Under the pieces are notes generated by a model. That model was not told where the DNA came from. It searched no databases and saw only the letters and a program-made list of their open reading frames with translations. 64,000 nucleotides of DNA, taken from assembly GCF_001424485.1 (NCBI RefSeq), contig NZ_LMQC01000012.1, positions 209,012 to 273,011 of the forward strand, written 5' to 3'. Position numbers and translations under genes: made by a program. This DNA is from Modestobacter sp. Leaf380. Lineage in GTDB: Bacteria; Actinomycetota; Actinomycetes; Mycobacteriales; Geodermatophilaceae. Positions 17,401 through 24,907 of this stretch are shown in pieces (the stretch's first letter is position 1; each line of letters opens with the position of its first letter).

Positions 17401-18082
17401 GGCTGCCGTCGTCGACCCCGCCCCGGCCGGGCTGACCGCGCTCGGCCTGCCCACCGCCCTGCTCGGCGAGGACTTCGGTGCCGATGCCGCGGCCCGCGGC
17501 ACCTTCGCCGCGCTGACCGCCGTGCTGGCCCGCACCCTGCCCGACGCCCCCACAGCGCCCGCCGAGCCCGGTGACGTGCTGGTCGTCGTCGGCCCCGGCG
17601 CGGACGCCCTCGGCGCCGCCCGCGTGCTGGCCACGTCGCTGCGGCTGGACCCGGCCCGGGTGCAGTGGGCGACCCGGGGGGAGCTCTCCGGGCTGTCCAC
17701 CCCCGACGTCGGGGTGCCCACCGCGGCCGTCGCGGCCACCCGGCGCGAGGCCGCCGCGGGCGCCGGCGTCCCGACCGTCGTCGCCGTCGACGTCCCGCTG
17801 CGGGACGCCGGTTCCGCGTGGGTCGCGCAGATGCTCCAGGCGTGGGCCCCCACCGCCGTCTGGGGTGTCCTGGACGCCACCCGCAAGCCCGCCGACCTCA
17901 CCGGCTGGCTGGCCGGCCTGCCCCGCGTGGACGCCGTGGTCGTCACCGACACCGAGTCCTCGGCGGACCCCGCCGCGCTGCTGGCCGGGCTCCCGGTGCC
18001 GGTGGCCGTGGTCGACGGCGCCCGCGCCACCGCGCACCGCTGGGCCGCGCTGCTGTGTGAGCGGTTGGCCGGCCGGCCGTGA
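14399..18082 (+). CDS. Giant FlhF-like protein with degenerate GTPase domain
   Basis: At 1227 residues this is about three times FlhF length. The N-terminus (TRDEAIAAAREEFGPDVRI, then GGVAGFFSSERY) matches FlhF N-termini. The middle is Ala/Pro/Arg-rich, with an acidic patch near residues 335-355 and a coiled coil near 355-500 containing RVEAA-type repeats. The last 230 residues follow the order of the SRP54-type G domain, but GPTGVGKT is replaced by GPGADALG (from residue 1065), DTAGR by DVPLRD, and TKLD by TDTES. It therefore looks unable to bind GTP normally. Position after flhA is the usual flhF site. Function as a flagellar positioning scaffold is inference. Confidence 0.75.
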   Translation: MPSRSPEPPSGATRDEAIAAAREEFGPDVRIRGVRRIRSGGVAGFFSSERYVADVVDPAGTPGPGEPTPVTPGRPVAVPAGSLSSAEALAAWPTSGLSVDDLLAVAQEVSRAQQSAARTAVPAVDPAVDPVDELADLLGAAGPTDVDVYSPTSLARPAAAAAPRVPAAARAAAVRAAAPAPAAPTAVPTAESVARPVERAARPLTQRRAEEPVGPQAPAWERTSRSAPAAAAVPPEPSVPDEDDDAPVSPFTAALMRMVTQDDEVQSAVAGATELAARDDADEQQRVAVEELTRALAQERAARRAAAPSAEVLPEDGQDLSGDDRYEADLHDDVEDDSQDDVEDEVEDEVEDPAVTERELRQAAVLASERRAAARLRAQQEAHETAVARAAEVAARSAATARRAAAREAEVAALARVELARAEAEAWELQAQRENARVRAARVEAARVETARVEALRVEAERVAAEQEAAELQEAARLDAVQAAEHAAAAGRAEAARAVAAHETARFEAPSLRAVPHRDPRRAGPPPVDRAATQRAQALRAAGRRAEQQATAQPVATDGTDVTADRAARLRSVLAALPAAPTAVPAPRVPASRVQTPPVSRATAPETDAARTGRIPAVTPGPARGRVARPLPVAVPVPVAVVTTLPPVHPAPAPTTAPQAAVPTDEPAAPPVLRSTQSSPREEAQQVSMDQHVVASSALQDAGVQTPRRRGLPDVPPQAGGRASRRAADRRAAEEAVAGAIEAEEIPAAPSAGDDLWGAPTPTPAPASDPSGRHRTARSGHATLEAPADPVADVVVPEAPAVDEQLEALRAAALSGTGSTPRRRRADASGRHRTAGTGLQSAVRPGPLEAEGTLVAVVGSSEPLHTPDHASGFIEVITAVADSDFLGDAPSRPELASEVSGLLVEEMAQEMAAGMADELARTASDPAPLPMDSTTVLPPLSSLLTTPAAAPRVRGPRPPVPPARGAGRSRTAPPHPTTRGRSAAADGLATVTQLLPAAPDAAAVVDPAPAGLTALGLPTALLGEDFGADAAARGTFAALTAVLARTLPDAPTAPAEPGDVLVVVGPGADALGAARVLATSLRLDPARVQWATRGELSGLSTPDVGVPTAAVAATRREAAAGAGVPTVVAVDVPLRDAGSAWVAQMLQAWAPTAVWGVLDATRKPADLTGWLAGLPRVDAVVVTDTESSADPAALLAGLPVPVAVVDGARATAHRWAALLCERLAGRP

Positions 18083-18327
18083 ACCCGCTGCGCTGGGACG
18101 TCCTCGGCGCAGCCCTGCTCTTCGCCCTCCCGGTGCTGCTCATGGGGGCCCAGGGCTCGCTCGACGTGGACGAGGTGACCGCGCGACTGCCCTGGTGTCT
18201 CCTGGCCGGCTGGGTCGCCAGCTCCCTGCTGCGCGCGGCGTTCTCCCCCCGCCCCTCGGCTGCCCGGCGCCCGGCCGCCCGCGGCCGGGTGACCGCGGAC
18301 GCCGGACACGAGACCACCGACTCCTGA
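18079..18327 (+). CDS. Small membrane protein at the end of the flagellar cluster
   Basis: The 82-residue product has two hydrophobic segments, about residues 8-24 and 39-52, and a basic Pro/Ala/Arg-rich tail. The GTG start overlaps the stop of the FlhF-like gene by 4 bp, so it is probably cotranslated with it. I recognise no family. It could be a membrane partner of the FlhF-like protein, but only its position suggests this. A bidirectional hairpin follows. Confidence 0.65.
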   Translation: MNPLRWDVLGAALLFALPVLLMGAQGSLDVDEVTARLPWCLLAGWVASSLLRAAFSPRPSAARRPAARGRVTADAGHETTDS

Positions 18328-18339
18328 CCCGCACGCACG

Positions 18340-18373
18340 ACGGCCGGGACCCGCACCCGCGGACCCCGGCCGT
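18340..18373. terminator. Bidirectional terminator between flagellar cluster and phoH2
   Basis: Arms ACGGCCGGG (18340-18348) and CCCGGCCGT (18365-18373), with CCGC/GCGG pairing inside, lie between two converging genes. Confidence 0.75.
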
Positions 18374-18381
18374 CGGTGCGC

Positions 18382-19677
18382 TCAGACCGGCAGGTCCTCC
18401 AGCATCTCGGTCACCAGCGCCGCGATCGGCGACCGCTCGGACCGGGTCAGCGTCACGTGTGCGAACAGCGGGTGGCCCTTGAGCGCCTCGATGACCGCGG
18501 TGACGCCGTCGTGCCGGCCGACCCGCAGGTTGTCCCGCTGGGCGACGTCGTGGGTGAGCACGACGCGGGAGTTGGTGCCCAGCCGGGACAGCACGGTGAG
18601 CAGCACGCCGCGCTCCAGGGACTGTGCCTCGTCGACGATGACGAAGGAGTCGTGCAGCGAGCGGCCGCGGATGTGGGTCAGCGGCAGCACCTCGATCAGC
18701 CCGCGGGCGAGGATCTCGGTGACCACCTCGCCGGAGACCAGCGCCCCCAGGGTGTCGAAGACCGCCTGGGCCCAGGGCGCCATCTTCTCGCCCTCGGAGC
18801 CGGGCAGGTAGCCCAGGTCCTGCCCGCCGACGGCGTACAGCGGCCGGAAGATGACCACCTTCTTGTGCGCCCGCCGCTCCATGACCGACTCCAGGCCCGC
18901 GCACAGCGCCAGCGCGGACTTGCCGGTCCCGGCCCGGCCGCCCATCGACACGATGCCGACCTCGGGGTCCAGCAGCAGGTCCAGCGCGATCCGCTGCTCC
19001 GCCGAGCGCCCGTGCAGCCCGAAGGCCTCCCGGTCCCCGCGGACGAGCTTCACGTGCTTGTCCGCGGTGACCCGGCCCAGCGCCGACCCGCGGGAGGACA
19101 GCAGCACCAGCCCGGTGTGGGTGGGCAGCTCGGCCGCGGCGGGCAGGAAGAGGGTGCCGCCGTCGAAGAGCGCCGCGATCTCGTCGTCGCTGAGGGAGAC
19201 CTCCGCCATCCCGGTCCAGCCGGCGTCCACGGCCCCCAGCGCGCGGTACTCGTCGGTGTCCAGGCCCACCGCCGCGGCCTTCACCCGCAGCGGCACGTCC
19301 TTGGTGACCAGGCAGACGTCGCGGCCCTCGGCCCGCAGGTTGAGCGCGACCACCATGATGCGGCTGTCGTTGCTGTCGTTGCGGAACCCGGCCGGCAGCA
19401 CCGAGGCGTCGGAGTGGTTCAGCTCGACGTGCAGCGTCCCGCCGGTGTCACCCACCGGGATCGGCGCGTCCAGCCGCCCGTGCTGCACCCGCAGGTCGTC
19501 GAGCAGGCGGAGCGTCTGGCGGGCGAACCAGCCCAGCTCCGGGTGGTGCCGCTTCTCCTCCAGTTCCCCGATGACGACCAGGGGGACGACGACGTCGTGC
19601 TCCTCGAAGCGCAGCAGGGCGCCCGGGTCGGAGAGCAGGACGGAGGTGTCGAGGACGTACGTGCGGCGAGAACTCAC
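18382..19677 (-). CDS. phoH2: PIN-PhoH protein (PhoH2)
   Basis: The 431-residue product begins with a PIN ribonuclease domain ([12 protein letters not shown], Asp10 acidic site; [23 protein letters not shown]) at about residues 5-140. A PhoH ATPase domain follows at about 230-430, with Walker A GRAGTGKS and Walker B FVIVDEAQ. PhoH2 proteins of mycobacteria act as RNA helicase/ribonucleases. GTG 19677 was chosen because GGGAG lies just upstream and the PIN motif starts at once; an open frame extends to 19824 but that part is low complexity. M. tuberculosis has phoH2 (Rv1095) in the same neighbourhood of greA, mca and fadA3. Confidence 0.92.
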   Translation of the reverse strand: MSSRRTYVLDTSVLLSDPGALLRFEEHDVVVPLVVIGELEEKRHHPELGWFARQTLRLLDDLRVQHGRLDAPIPVGDTGGTLHVELNHSDASVLPAGFRNDSNDSRIMVVALNLRAEGRDVCLVTKDVPLRVKAAAVGLDTDEYRALGAVDAGWTGMAEVSLSDDEIAALFDGGTLFLPAAAELPTHTGLVLLSSRGSALGRVTADKHVKLVRGDREAFGLHGRSAEQRIALDLLLDPEVGIVSMGGRAGTGKSALALCAGLESVMERRAHKKVVIFRPLYAVGGQDLGYLPGSEGEKMAPWAQAVFDTLGALVSGEVVTEILARGLIEVLPLTHIRGRSLHDSFVIVDEAQSLERGVLLTVLSRLGTNSRVVLTHDVAQRDNLRVGRHDGVTAVIEALKGHPLFAHVTLTRSERSPIAALVTEMLEDLPV

Positions 19678-19816
19678 GGATCGACTCCCGGTGGGGTGCT
19701 GGCGCACCCCTGCTCGAAGGTGGCCGGGCCCCGGCGCAGAGGCCGTGGTCCGGCCCCCCTGGTCGACAGCTCGCATCGCACCAACCGGGCCTCCCGTGTC
19801 CGGCGAGGCGGGCTCC

Positions 19817-19853
19817 CCGGACACCTCGGACGCTAGGCCCGTGAGGTGTCCGG
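19817..19853 (-). terminator. Hairpin after the ABC exporter genes
   Basis: Perfect 11-bp arms CCGGACACCTC (19817-19827) and GAGGTGTCCGG (19843-19853) with a 15-bp loop lie 40 bp beyond the permease stop and about 140 bp upstream of phoH2. A third GTGTCCGG occurs at 19795. It is most simply a terminator; a regulator site for phoH2 is possible. Confidence 0.5.
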
Positions 19854-19894
19854 CAGGTGACTTCCGGCCCTACGCCGACCGGCGTGTCGCGGCC

Positions 19895-20653
19895 TCAGCC
19901 GGACTCCTTGCGGAACTGCGAGGTCCCGTACCAGGCGCCCAACCCGGCCAGCAGGACGGTGAACAGCACGCCCCAGCCGACGTCGGGGGCGCCGAAGTCG
20001 CCGGCGAACAGCGCCCGGGCGCCGTCCACGATGTGCTTGAAGGGCACCAGGTCCGACACCGTCTGCAGCCACCCCGGGGCCAGCGTCATCGGCAGCAGGA
20101 TCCCCGACAGCAGCAGCACCGGGAAGAGCACCACGTTCAGCAGCGGGGCGAAGGCGTCCTCGCTCTTCAGCGTGAGGGCCAGCGCGTAGGACACCGCGGC
20201 CAGCGACCCGCCGAGGACGGCCACCAGCACGATCGTCAGGGCCACCCCACCGACCGAGGCGTCCAGCCCGAACGGGACGGCGACGAGCACCAGCACGACA
20301 CCCTGGACGGCGAGGACCAGCACGTCGCGCAGCACCCGGCCCAGCAGCAGCGCGGCCCGGGGCGCGGGACTGACCCGCTGGCTCTCGATGACCCCGGCCC
20401 GGTACTCGGCGATCAGGCTGAACCCGACGAACGCGGTGCCGAACAGGCCCAGCTGGACCAGGATCCCGGGCACGAAGACCTGGTAGGCGTTCGCGCCGCC
20501 CAGCTGCCCGGCGATCGGCTCCAGCAGCGGGCCGAAGAGCACGATGTAGAGCACCGGCTGCATGAGGCTGATGACCAGCCAGGCCGGGTTGCGCAGCGAG
20601 GTGCGCAGGGCCCGGGTGTAGACGGTCCCTGTGTCGCGGACCAGGGTGCTCAT
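19895..20653 (-). CDS. ABC-2 type exporter permease (DrrB-like)
   Basis: The 252-residue product has six hydrophobic segments typical of ABC2 membrane proteins. An N-terminal amphipathic stretch (RALRTSLRNPAWLVISLMQP) precedes TM1, and the conserved PL-rich loop VPFKHIVDGARALFAGDF lies before the last helix. It pairs with the ATPase encoded immediately upstream, whose stop overlaps this ATG (ATGA). Such DrrAB-like pairs export drugs or lipids; the substrate is unknown. Confidence 0.9.
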   Translation of the reverse strand: MSTLVRDTGTVYTRALRTSLRNPAWLVISLMQPVLYIVLFGPLLEPIAGQLGGANAYQVFVPGILVQLGLFGTAFVGFSLIAEYRAGVIESQRVSPAPRAALLLGRVLRDVLVLAVQGVVLVLVAVPFGLDASVGGVALTIVLVAVLGGSLAAVSYALALTLKSEDAFAPLLNVVLFPVLLLSGILLPMTLAPGWLQTVSDLVPFKHIVDGARALFAGDFGAPDVGWGVLFTVLLAGLGAWYGTSQFRKESG

Positions 20654-21672
20654 CGGGCGGTCTCCTCGGCGGGCGCGGTCTGCGCGGTGGTCTGAGCGGT
20701 GGTCTGCTCGCCGTCGCGCAGCGAGCGGCCGGTGACGGTCAGGAAGACGTCGTCCAGGCTGGGACGGCGGCTCTCCACGCCGGCGACCTCGATCCCGGCG
20801 GCGTCCAGGTCGCGCAGCAGGGTGACCAGGGCGGCGCCGCCGGCGGGGACCCGGCAGGTGACCCGGTCCCCGGTGACCTGGGCGGCCTCCGCGCCGGGCA
20901 GCGCGGCCATCCGGCCGGCGACGTCCCCGGCCCGGTCGGCGTGCGTGGCGGTGACCGTCAGCAGGTCACCGCCCACGGAGCTCTTCAGCGCGTCCGGGGT
21001 GCCCGAGGCGACGATGACGCCCTTGTCGATGACCAGCACCCGGTCGCAGAGCGCATCGGCCTCGTCCAGGTAGTGGGTGGTCAGGAAGACCGTCGTCCCC
21101 CGGTCCCTGCGGAGCCCCTCGATGTGGCCCCACAGGTTGGCCCGGGCCTGCGGGTCCAGGCCGGTGGTGGGCTCGTCCAGGAACACCAGGCCGGGCACGT
21201 GCACCAGGCCCATCGCGATGTCCAGCCGGCGGCGCTGGCCGCCGGACATGGCCTTGGGCTGGCGTTCCCACAGCCCGTCCAGGTCCAGTTCGGCGAAGAG
21301 CTGCTGGCCGCGGGCGGTGGCGTCGGCGGTGCTGACCCCGTACAGCCGGGCGTGGGAGACCAGCTCCTCCCCCGCGCGGTTCTCCGGCGCGGTCGAGCCG
21401 GCCTGGGAGACGTAGCCGATCCGCCGCCGGACACCGACCGGGTCGCGGAGCAGGTCGCAGCCGGCCACGGTGGCGGTGCCCGCGGTCGGGGCCAGCAGGG
21501 TGGTGAGCATCCGCATGGTGGTGGTCTTGCCGGCCCCGTTGGGGCCCAGGAAGCCGACGATCTCGCCGGCCTCGACGTCCAGGTCGACCCCATCGACGGC
21601 GCGCACCTCGGTGGAGGCCTTGCCGCGCTTCTTGGCTGCGAACGTGCGGGACAACCCGCGGGCGTGGATCAC
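20650..21672 (-). CDS. ABC exporter ATP-binding protein (DrrA-like)
   Basis: The 340-residue ATPase has Walker A GPNGAGKTTT, the Q-loop region YVSQAG, the signature MSGGQRRRLD, Walker B LVFLDEPTTGLDP, and the switch histidine TTHYLDEAD. The C-terminal DrrA-type domain ends at SLDDVFLTVTGRSL, then a Thr/Gln/Ala-rich tail with a short TTAQ repeat. It starts with GTG. It energises the permease encoded next. Belongs to the family of daunorubicin-type exporters; substrate not deducible. Confidence 0.92.
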   Translation of the reverse strand: MIHARGLSRTFAAKKRGKASTEVRAVDGVDLDVEAGEIVGFLGPNGAGKTTTMRMLTTLLAPTAGTATVAGCDLLRDPVGVRRRIGYVSQAGSTAPENRAGEELVSHARLYGVSTADATARGQQLFAELDLDGLWERQPKAMSGGQRRRLDIAMGLVHVPGLVFLDEPTTGLDPQARANLWGHIEGLRRDRGTTVFLTTHYLDEADALCDRVLVIDKGVIVASGTPDALKSSVGGDLLTVTATHADRAGDVAGRMAALPGAEAAQVTGDRVTCRVPAGGAALVTLLRDLDAAGIEVAGVESRRPSLDDVFLTVTGRSLRDGEQTTAQTTAQTAPAEETAR

Positions 21673-21696
21673 GGGCCAGATGATGGACCCGGCGGC

Positions 21697-21885
21697 TCAG
21701 TCGGGTCGAGCGGGTTCCGCGCGTCGCGGCCGGGCGGCCACCAGCGCCCACACCACGGGCACCACCAGCACCGGCCACTGCAGCGACAGGTCGCCGACCC
21801 ACAGCAGGCCGAGCACCAGGAACAGCGCCAGGCAGGCGGCCGACCACAGCCCGAGCACCCGGCGCTCGCGCGCGGTGCGCCTCAT
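21697..21885 (-). CDS. Small two-helix membrane protein
   Basis: The 62-residue product MRRTARERRVLGLW... has two hydrophobic segments (about residues 12-28 and 33-50) and a basic tail. Its ATG overlaps the stop of the upstream DUF885 gene (ATGA). No family recognised; it lies in a tight group of same-strand genes ahead of the ABC exporter. Confidence 0.65.
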   Translation of the reverse strand: MRRTARERRVLGLWSAACLALFLVLGLLWVGDLSLQWPVLVVPVVWALVAARPRRAEPARPD

Positions 21886-23096
21886 CCGGCGAGCTCGGCG
21901 GTGACCCGGGCCGGGGTGAGCGGCTCGTCCAGCAGCCGGAGGAACCGGTCGGCCGCCGACTGCCCCGCCGGACGGGCGGCCAACCAGCCGGCGAGCAGGT
22001 CGTAGCCCTCGACGTAGGTGGTGATGTAGGCCCGCCACAGCGGGTGGGTGAGGAACCGCAGCTGCTGGGCGGCCCGGTCGCGGCTGACCAGCGACCACCG
22101 CTGCAGGTGCGCGACGACGTCCTCGGTGGGGGCGCCTCGGTCGTGCAGCATCACCGCGGCGTCCTGACGGACCCGGTTGAGCGGGGCCGCCGCAGCCGAC
22201 ACCCGCTCGGAGAGCCCACCGTCCAGTCGCAGCCCGAGGTCGGCCAGGACCTCCTGGGCCCATGGGCCCCACCCCGGCCCGACCGCTGCCTCCAGGCCCA
22301 GGTCGGCCAGGCCCTCGGCCATCAGGCACTCGGGGGTGTTGACCAGGAAGACGGTGTGCTCGAGGTGCCGGTCGCGCTCGACCAGCCCGCGCTCCTTGCG
22401 GCAGTGCTCGGTGTGGTGGCCGGGGTAGGCCTCGTGCGCGACCAGGTGCGGCAGCTGACCCAGCCGGTGCGGGAGGTCGGCGTTGATCGCCACCCGCGAG
22501 CGGTAGCCGCCCTCGTAGTAGTTGAAGCCCGACCAGGGCTTGTCGGTGACCACCTCGTACTGCACGGTCTCGGCCTCGGGCAGGCCGTACTGCCCGCGCA
22601 CCCGGTCGCGCAGCGCGCTGGACAGCGCGTGCACCGCGGCCTCCAGGCGCTCGGGCGGGCACTCCTCCCGGCGGCGGTGCTGGGCGTACCGCTCGGCCAG
22701 CGTGCCGGTGCCCGGCAGCAGGTCCTCCAGCTCGGCGTGCGCGGCGGCGTAGTCGGCGGGGTCCCCGAGGTCGACGTCGACCTGGAAGTAGGAGCGGACC
22801 TCCTCCCGGTAGGTGACCGGCTCCCCCGCCATCACCCGGGCGGTGCACTCCAGCGCGGTGAGCTGGCCGCGCAGGTGCTCGACGCGGTCGGCGGCCAGGT
22901 CGGTCGCGTCCAGCTCACGGAGCAGCCCCCGGGCCTGGTCGCGCACCCCGCGCGGGGTGGGGGCCGGCTCGTCGAGCACCTGGGCCCGGAGCCGCCGGTC
23001 GCCGGTGTAGGCGTCGACGAACCCCTCCTCCAGGCGGTCGAACCGCAGCCCCAGCTTCACGTACTCCAGGGGCAGGTCGACCGCGCCGGCTGTCAT
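21882..23096 (-). CDS. DUF885 family protein (metallopeptidase-like)
   Basis: The product (about 404 residues) has the DUF885 hallmark HEAYPGHHTEH near residue 240, resembling a zinc-binding site, and GFNYYEGGYRSRVAIN before it. A conserved YITTYVEGYDLL follows toward the C-terminus. The family is distantly related to zinc carboxypeptidases, with few members characterised. The ATG at 23096 is chosen over an upstream start at 23111. It follows the isoprenyl synthase by 25 bp and is probably cotranscribed with it. Confidence 0.8.
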   Translation of the reverse strand: MTAGAVDLPLEYVKLGLRFDRLEEGFVDAYTGDRRLRAQVLDEPAPTPRGVRDQARGLLRELDATDLAADRVEHLRGQLTALECTARVMAGEPVTYREEVRSYFQVDVDLGDPADYAAAHAELEDLLPGTGTLAERYAQHRRREECPPERLEAAVHALSSALRDRVRGQYGLPEAETVQYEVVTDKPWSGFNYYEGGYRSRVAINADLPHRLGQLPHLVAHEAYPGHHTEHCRKERGLVERDRHLEHTVFLVNTPECLMAEGLADLGLEAAVGPGWGPWAQEVLADLGLRLDGGLSERVSAAAAPLNRVRQDAAVMLHDRGAPTEDVVAHLQRWSLVSRDRAAQQLRFLTHPLWRAYITTYVEGYDLLAGWLAARPAGQSAADRFLRLLDEPLTPARVTAELAG

Positions 23097-23121
23097 GGCA
23101 CCCAGTCTCACACCCGCGCGG

Positions 23122-23901
23122 TCAGCCGCCGAAGCGGCGCTGACGGGCCGCGTAGTCCCGCAGCGCGCGCAGGAAGTCGACCCGGCGGAACTCGGGCCAG
23201 TAGACGTCGGTGAAGTAGAACTCCGAGTGCGCCGTCTGCCACAGCAGGAAGCCCGACAGCCGCTGCTCCCCGCTGGTCCGGATCACCAGGTCGGGGTCGG
23301 GCTGCCCGCGGGTGTAGAGGTGCTCGGCGATGTGCTCGACGTCCAGGTCCTCGACCAGCTCGTCCAGCGTCGTCCCGCGCTCGGCGTGCTCGGCCAGCAG
23401 CGACCGGACGGCGTCGGCGATCTCGCGCCGGCCGCCGTAGCCGACCGCCAGGTTGACCGTGGCGCCCGCCCGGCCACGGCTGTCCTCCTCGGCCTGCTTG
23501 AGCACCGCGGCGGTCTCCGCGGGCAGCAGGCCCAGCGCCCCGACGGCGTTGAGCTGCCAGCGCCGGTCCGGTCCGGACAGGTCGCAGGCCACGCCCTCGA
23601 TGATCCGCAGCAGCGGGGTGAGCTCGGGTTCGGGCCGGGTCAGGTTGTCGGTGGACAGCAGGAACAGGGTGACGACGCCGACGCCGGTCTCGTCGCACCA
23701 GCCCAGGAAGTCCGCGATCTTGTCCGCCCCGCGGCGGTGGCCGTCGTTGACGTCCTCCAGCCCGATCGCCCGGGCCCAGCGGCGGTTGCCGTCGACGATC
23801 ACGCCGACGTGGTGCGGGGCGGCGGCCCGGTCCAGGCGACGGACCAGTCGACGCTCGTACAACGACGTCAGCGCCGTGCGCACCTGCTCGCGGGCCCCCA
23901 C
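23122..23901 (-). CDS. Short-chain Z-isoprenyl diphosphate synthase (UppS family)
   Basis: The 259-residue product is a cis-prenyltransferase: VIVDGNRRWAR holds the catalytic Asp and the diphosphate-binding Arg residues, GYGGRREI is the conserved NxxxxYGG-like motif, and IRTSGEQRLSGFLLWQ and EFYFTDVYWPEF are near the C-terminus. Its neighbours (hemolysin III, mca, greA) match M. tuberculosis Rv1086, the Z-farnesyl diphosphate synthase making the primer for decaprenyl phosphate. Full-length undecaprenyl synthase activity is the alternative; product length cannot be read from sequence. Starts with GTG. Confidence 0.85.
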   Translation of the reverse strand: MGAREQVRTALTSLYERRLVRRLDRAAAPHHVGVIVDGNRRWARAIGLEDVNDGHRRGADKIADFLGWCDETGVGVVTLFLLSTDNLTRPEPELTPLLRIIEGVACDLSGPDRRWQLNAVGALGLLPAETAAVLKQAEEDSRGRAGATVNLAVGYGGRREIADAVRSLLAEHAERGTTLDELVEDLDVEHIAEHLYTRGQPDPDLVIRTSGEQRLSGFLLWQTAHSEFYFTDVYWPEFRRVDFLRALRDYAARQRRFGG

Positions 23902-24015
23902 GGAGAGCCACCCTAGGACTCCGCTGCGCAGACCGGGAGGGCCCCGGTCGACGCAGGGGCACCGTCCCCCGAGACCTCACAGCCGGGTGGGGTGCGACGG
24001 GGGGCGACCGCGCCC

Positions 24016-24028
24016 TAACCTCGGACCA
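24016..24028 (+). promoter_or_regulatory. Candidate -10 of a leaderless hemolysin III transcript
   Basis: TAACCT at 24016-24021 matches the actinobacterial TAnnnT -10 and lies 6 bp before the ATG at 24028. Transcription would start at the initiation codon. No ribosome binding site is visible upstream, which agrees with a leaderless mRNA. Confidence 0.5.
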
Positions 24029-24858
24029 TGAGCGCAGTGCACGACCCCGCGGAGACCGTGCGGGTGGCCTCCGACGGCTCCGAGGTCCAGGCGCCCCCCG
24101 GACAGGCCGCCACCGCCGTCGTCGCGGAGGGCGAGCAGGTCGACGCCGTCCTCCGCGACGGCGAGTGGGCCGACGCCGAGTACGGCGACGCCGACTTCGA
24201 CCACCCCGACACCCGGCCGCGGCTGCGTGGCTGGCTGCACCTGTTCGCGGCCTTCGGGTCGATCGTCGCCGGGGCGGTGCTGATCCCGCTGGCGTGGACG
24301 CACGGCGGGGTGCGCGCCGGGCTGCCGGTGAGCATCTACTGCCTCACCATCCTGGGGCTGTTCGGGATCAGCGCCGCCTACCACCGCCGGCGCTGGTCGC
24401 CGCGCGGCTGGAAGCTGATGAAGCGGCTCGACCACTCGATGATCTTCGTGTTCATCGCCGGCACGTACACGCCGTTCGCCGCCCTCGCCGTCCCGGCTCC
24501 GACGAACTGGGTGATCCTGGCCGTCGTCTGGGGCGGGGCGCTGGGCGGCGTGGCGCTGAAGATGGCCTGGCCCACCGCACCGCGCTGGCTGGGTGTGCCG
24601 ATCTACGTCGCGCTGGGCTGGGTGGCGGTCTTCGTGCTCACCGACATCCTGGCGCTGGCCGGGGTGACCGCGATGGTGCTGCTGGCCGCCGGCGGGGTGC
24701 TGTACACGATCGGTGCGGTCGCCTACGCGATCAAGAAGCCCAACCCGTGGCCCGGCGTCTTCGGCTACCACGAGGTCTTCCACGCCATGACGATCGTGGC
24801 GGCGGCCTGCCACTACATCGCCGTGTACTTCGCGATCTTCAACTCGCCGTTCGTCTGA
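24028..24858 (+). CDS. Hemolysin III family (PAQR-like) membrane protein
   Basis: The 276-residue product has about 65 acidic N-terminal residues, then seven membrane helices. Family motifs are AAYHRRRW, RLDHSMIFVFIAGTYTP and the final GYHEVFHAMTIVAAACHY, whose His residues probably bind a metal. Despite the name, most members are not proven hemolysins. The divergent isoprenyl synthase upstream gives the same pair as Rv1085c/Rv1086 in M. tuberculosis. A strong terminator follows the stop. Confidence 0.9.
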   Translation: MSAVHDPAETVRVASDGSEVQAPPGQAATAVVAEGEQVDAVLRDGEWADAEYGDADFDHPDTRPRLRGWLHLFAAFGSIVAGAVLIPLAWTHGGVRAGLPVSIYCLTILGLFGISAAYHRRRWSPRGWKLMKRLDHSMIFVFIAGTYTPFAALAVPAPTNWVILAVVWGGALGGVALKMAWPTAPRWLGVPIYVALGWVAVFVLTDILALAGVTAMVLLAAGGVLYTIGAVAYAIKKPNPWPGVFGYHEVFHAMTIVAAACHYIAVYFAIFNSPFV

Positions 24859-24869
24859 CCGTCCTGCCC

Positions 24870-24899
24870 CTCCGCGCCGGGCCGGTGCCCGGCGCGGAG
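24870..24899. terminator. Bidirectional terminator
   Basis: Perfect 13-bp arms CTCCGCGCCGGGC (24870-24882) and GCCCGGCGCGGAG (24887-24899) with a 4-bp loop lie between two converging genes. Confidence 0.85.
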
Positions 24900-24907
24900 G
24901 GTGTCGC

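Noticed and set aside
14342-18309. Open frames over 1200 codons antisense to the FlhF-like gene
   Set aside because: Their Gly/Arg/Ser-rich composition matches reverse-strand shadows, and they show no conserved motif, while the sense frame has FlhF-like ends.
19678-19894. Extra small gene between phoH2 and the ABC exporter
   Set aside because: The region is an N-terminal extension frame of phoH2 with low complexity and inverted repeats; no start with a ribosome site or recognisable protein was found.
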